DNA of 6,584 nucleotides from Bryobacterales bacterium (GTDB lineage: Bacteria; Acidobacteriota; Terriglobia; Bryobacterales; Bryobacteraceae), in the NCBI GenBank assembly GCA_003164075.1, contig PLRZ01000698.1:17707-24290 (forward strand), written 5' to 3'. A program made the position numbers and the translations under genes. Shown here one piece after another: positions 6,043 to 6,584 of this stretch (position 1 is the first letter of the stretch; every line of letters begins with the position of its first letter). The notes below the pieces were generated by a model. It was given only the letters and a program-made list of their open reading frames with translations, was not told the DNA's origin and made no database searches.

Positions 6043-6047
6043 CGCCC

Positions 6048-6584
6048 CTACGCCGCCGGCGCCGACGCCGCTTCGCCGTGGAACTTCACGCTCACCAGCC
6101 GCGACACGCCCGGCTCCTGCATCGTGACGCCGTACAACGCCGCCGCCGCTTCCATGGTGCGCTTGGAGTGCGTGATCACGATGAACTGCGTGTGCGCCGA
6201 CATCTCCTTCACCAGATTCGTCAGGCGCCCGATGTTGGATTCGTCGAGCGGCGCATCCACTTCGTCCATCACGCAGAACGGGCTCGGTTGATACCGGAAG
6301 ATCGCCATCAGCAGCGCCACCGCCGCCAACGCCTTCTCTCCGCCCGAGAGCAGCAGCACGTTCTGCAGCCGCTTGCCGGGAGGCGAACACACGATATCGA
6401 TTCCCGATTCGTTTAGATTCTCCAAATCGGTCAAGCGCATCTCGCCCGTGCCGCCGCCAAACAGCGTCTGGAAAGCGGCCCGGAAATTCGCGTTGATCGC
6501 CTCGAACGCCTCGGCGAATTTCTGCCGCGATACCTGCTCAATCTCCTGAATCGCCTTCTCCGTGTCGCGGATGGAGTCGATCAG
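6048..6584 (-). CDS. smc: Chromosome segregation protein SMC, C-terminal part (cut by window edge)
   Basis: Encodes the last 178 residues of SMC, the ATPase core of the bacterial condensin complex that organises and segregates chromosomes, usually with ScpA and ScpB. The fragment starts at the end of the coiled coil (EKAIQEIEQVSRQKFAEAF, about 9-27) and enters the ATPase head: the FxxxFxxLFGGG stretch (34-45), the ABC signature LSGGEKALAAVALL (79-92), Walker B with D-loop FCVMDEVDAPLD (103-114), the H-loop histidine in ITHSKRTM (H139), and the typical LYGVTMQEPGVSRLVSV ending (150-166). Walker A lies in the N-terminal half outside the window. The protein ends 12 residues after that motif, a normal length, so the nearby repeat has not truncated it. 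Its stop is TAG at 6050-6048. Confidence 0.97.
   Translation of the reverse strand: MIDSIRDTEKAIQEIEQVSRQKFAEAFEAINANFRAAFQTLFGGGTGEMRLTDLENLNESGIDIVCSPPGKRLQNVLLLSGGEKALAAVALLMAIFRYQPSPFCVMDEVDAPLDESNIGRLTNLVKEMSAHTQFIVITHSKRTMEAAAALYGVTMQEPGVSRLVSVKFHGEAASAPAA

Larger units (their letters stand above)
5607..6047. other. Convergent intergenic gap with hairpins and repeats, no firm gene
   Basis: This 441-bp stretch lies between the terminator of the TonB-like gene and the smc stop. It holds the second copy of the 24-bp motif (5627-5650), a minus-strand open frame without an early start (5698-5943), a cluster of small perfect hairpins (5766-5885), and a MITE-like element (5903-6042). I see no protein with a recognisable domain on either strand. 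The longer plus-strand frames cross repeat sequence and show no family resemblance. Confidence 0.6.

Overview
The window looks like an ordinary chromosomal segment of a high-GC Acidobacteriota bacterium, most likely near Bryobacterales/Candidatus Solibacter. The case rests on three things: a TonB-like protein with a Gly-rich linker and a C-terminal domain of the kind common in that phylum, a HEAT-repeat protein whose C-terminal half resembles the VWA-like domain frequent in acidobacteria, and GC-rich dispersed repeats in the gaps between genes. The assignment is inference from remembered family features, not from a search.

Layout, left to right: (1) the N-terminal 213 codons of aconitate hydratase A (acnA), minus strand, cut by the left edge; (2) a divergent plus-strand gene for a HEAT-repeat protein with a degenerate VWA-like C-terminus, sharing a short promoter region with acnA; (3) a 416-bp convergent gap with dispersed repeats; (4) a complete leucyl aminopeptidase gene (pepA), minus strand; (5) a divergent plus-strand TonB-family gene ending at a strong intrinsic terminator; (6) a roughly 500-bp convergent gap with the same repeat families and a MITE-like element; (7) the C-terminal 178 codons of the chromosome segregation ATPase SMC, minus strand, cut by the right edge.

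The genes do not form one pathway: TCA cycle (acnA), peptide turnover (pepA), envelope energy transduction (TonB-like) and chromosome segregation (smc). Strands alternate, so each gene is probably transcribed on its own, with divergent promoter regions near 640-710 and 4356-4557 and convergent ends at 2443-2858 and 5551-6047. Both convergent gaps carry the same two dispersed repeat families, and neither divergent gap shows them.

I found no CRISPR array, tRNA, rRNA, integrase, transposase or defence system. The most interesting material is the intergenic repeats (a 12-mer seen three times that forms terminal inverted repeats, and a 9-bp-stem hairpin seen twice), a symmetric TTATAA core between acnA and the HEAT gene that may drive both and leave acnA leaderless, and four tandem Gly-rich octads in the TonB-like protein.
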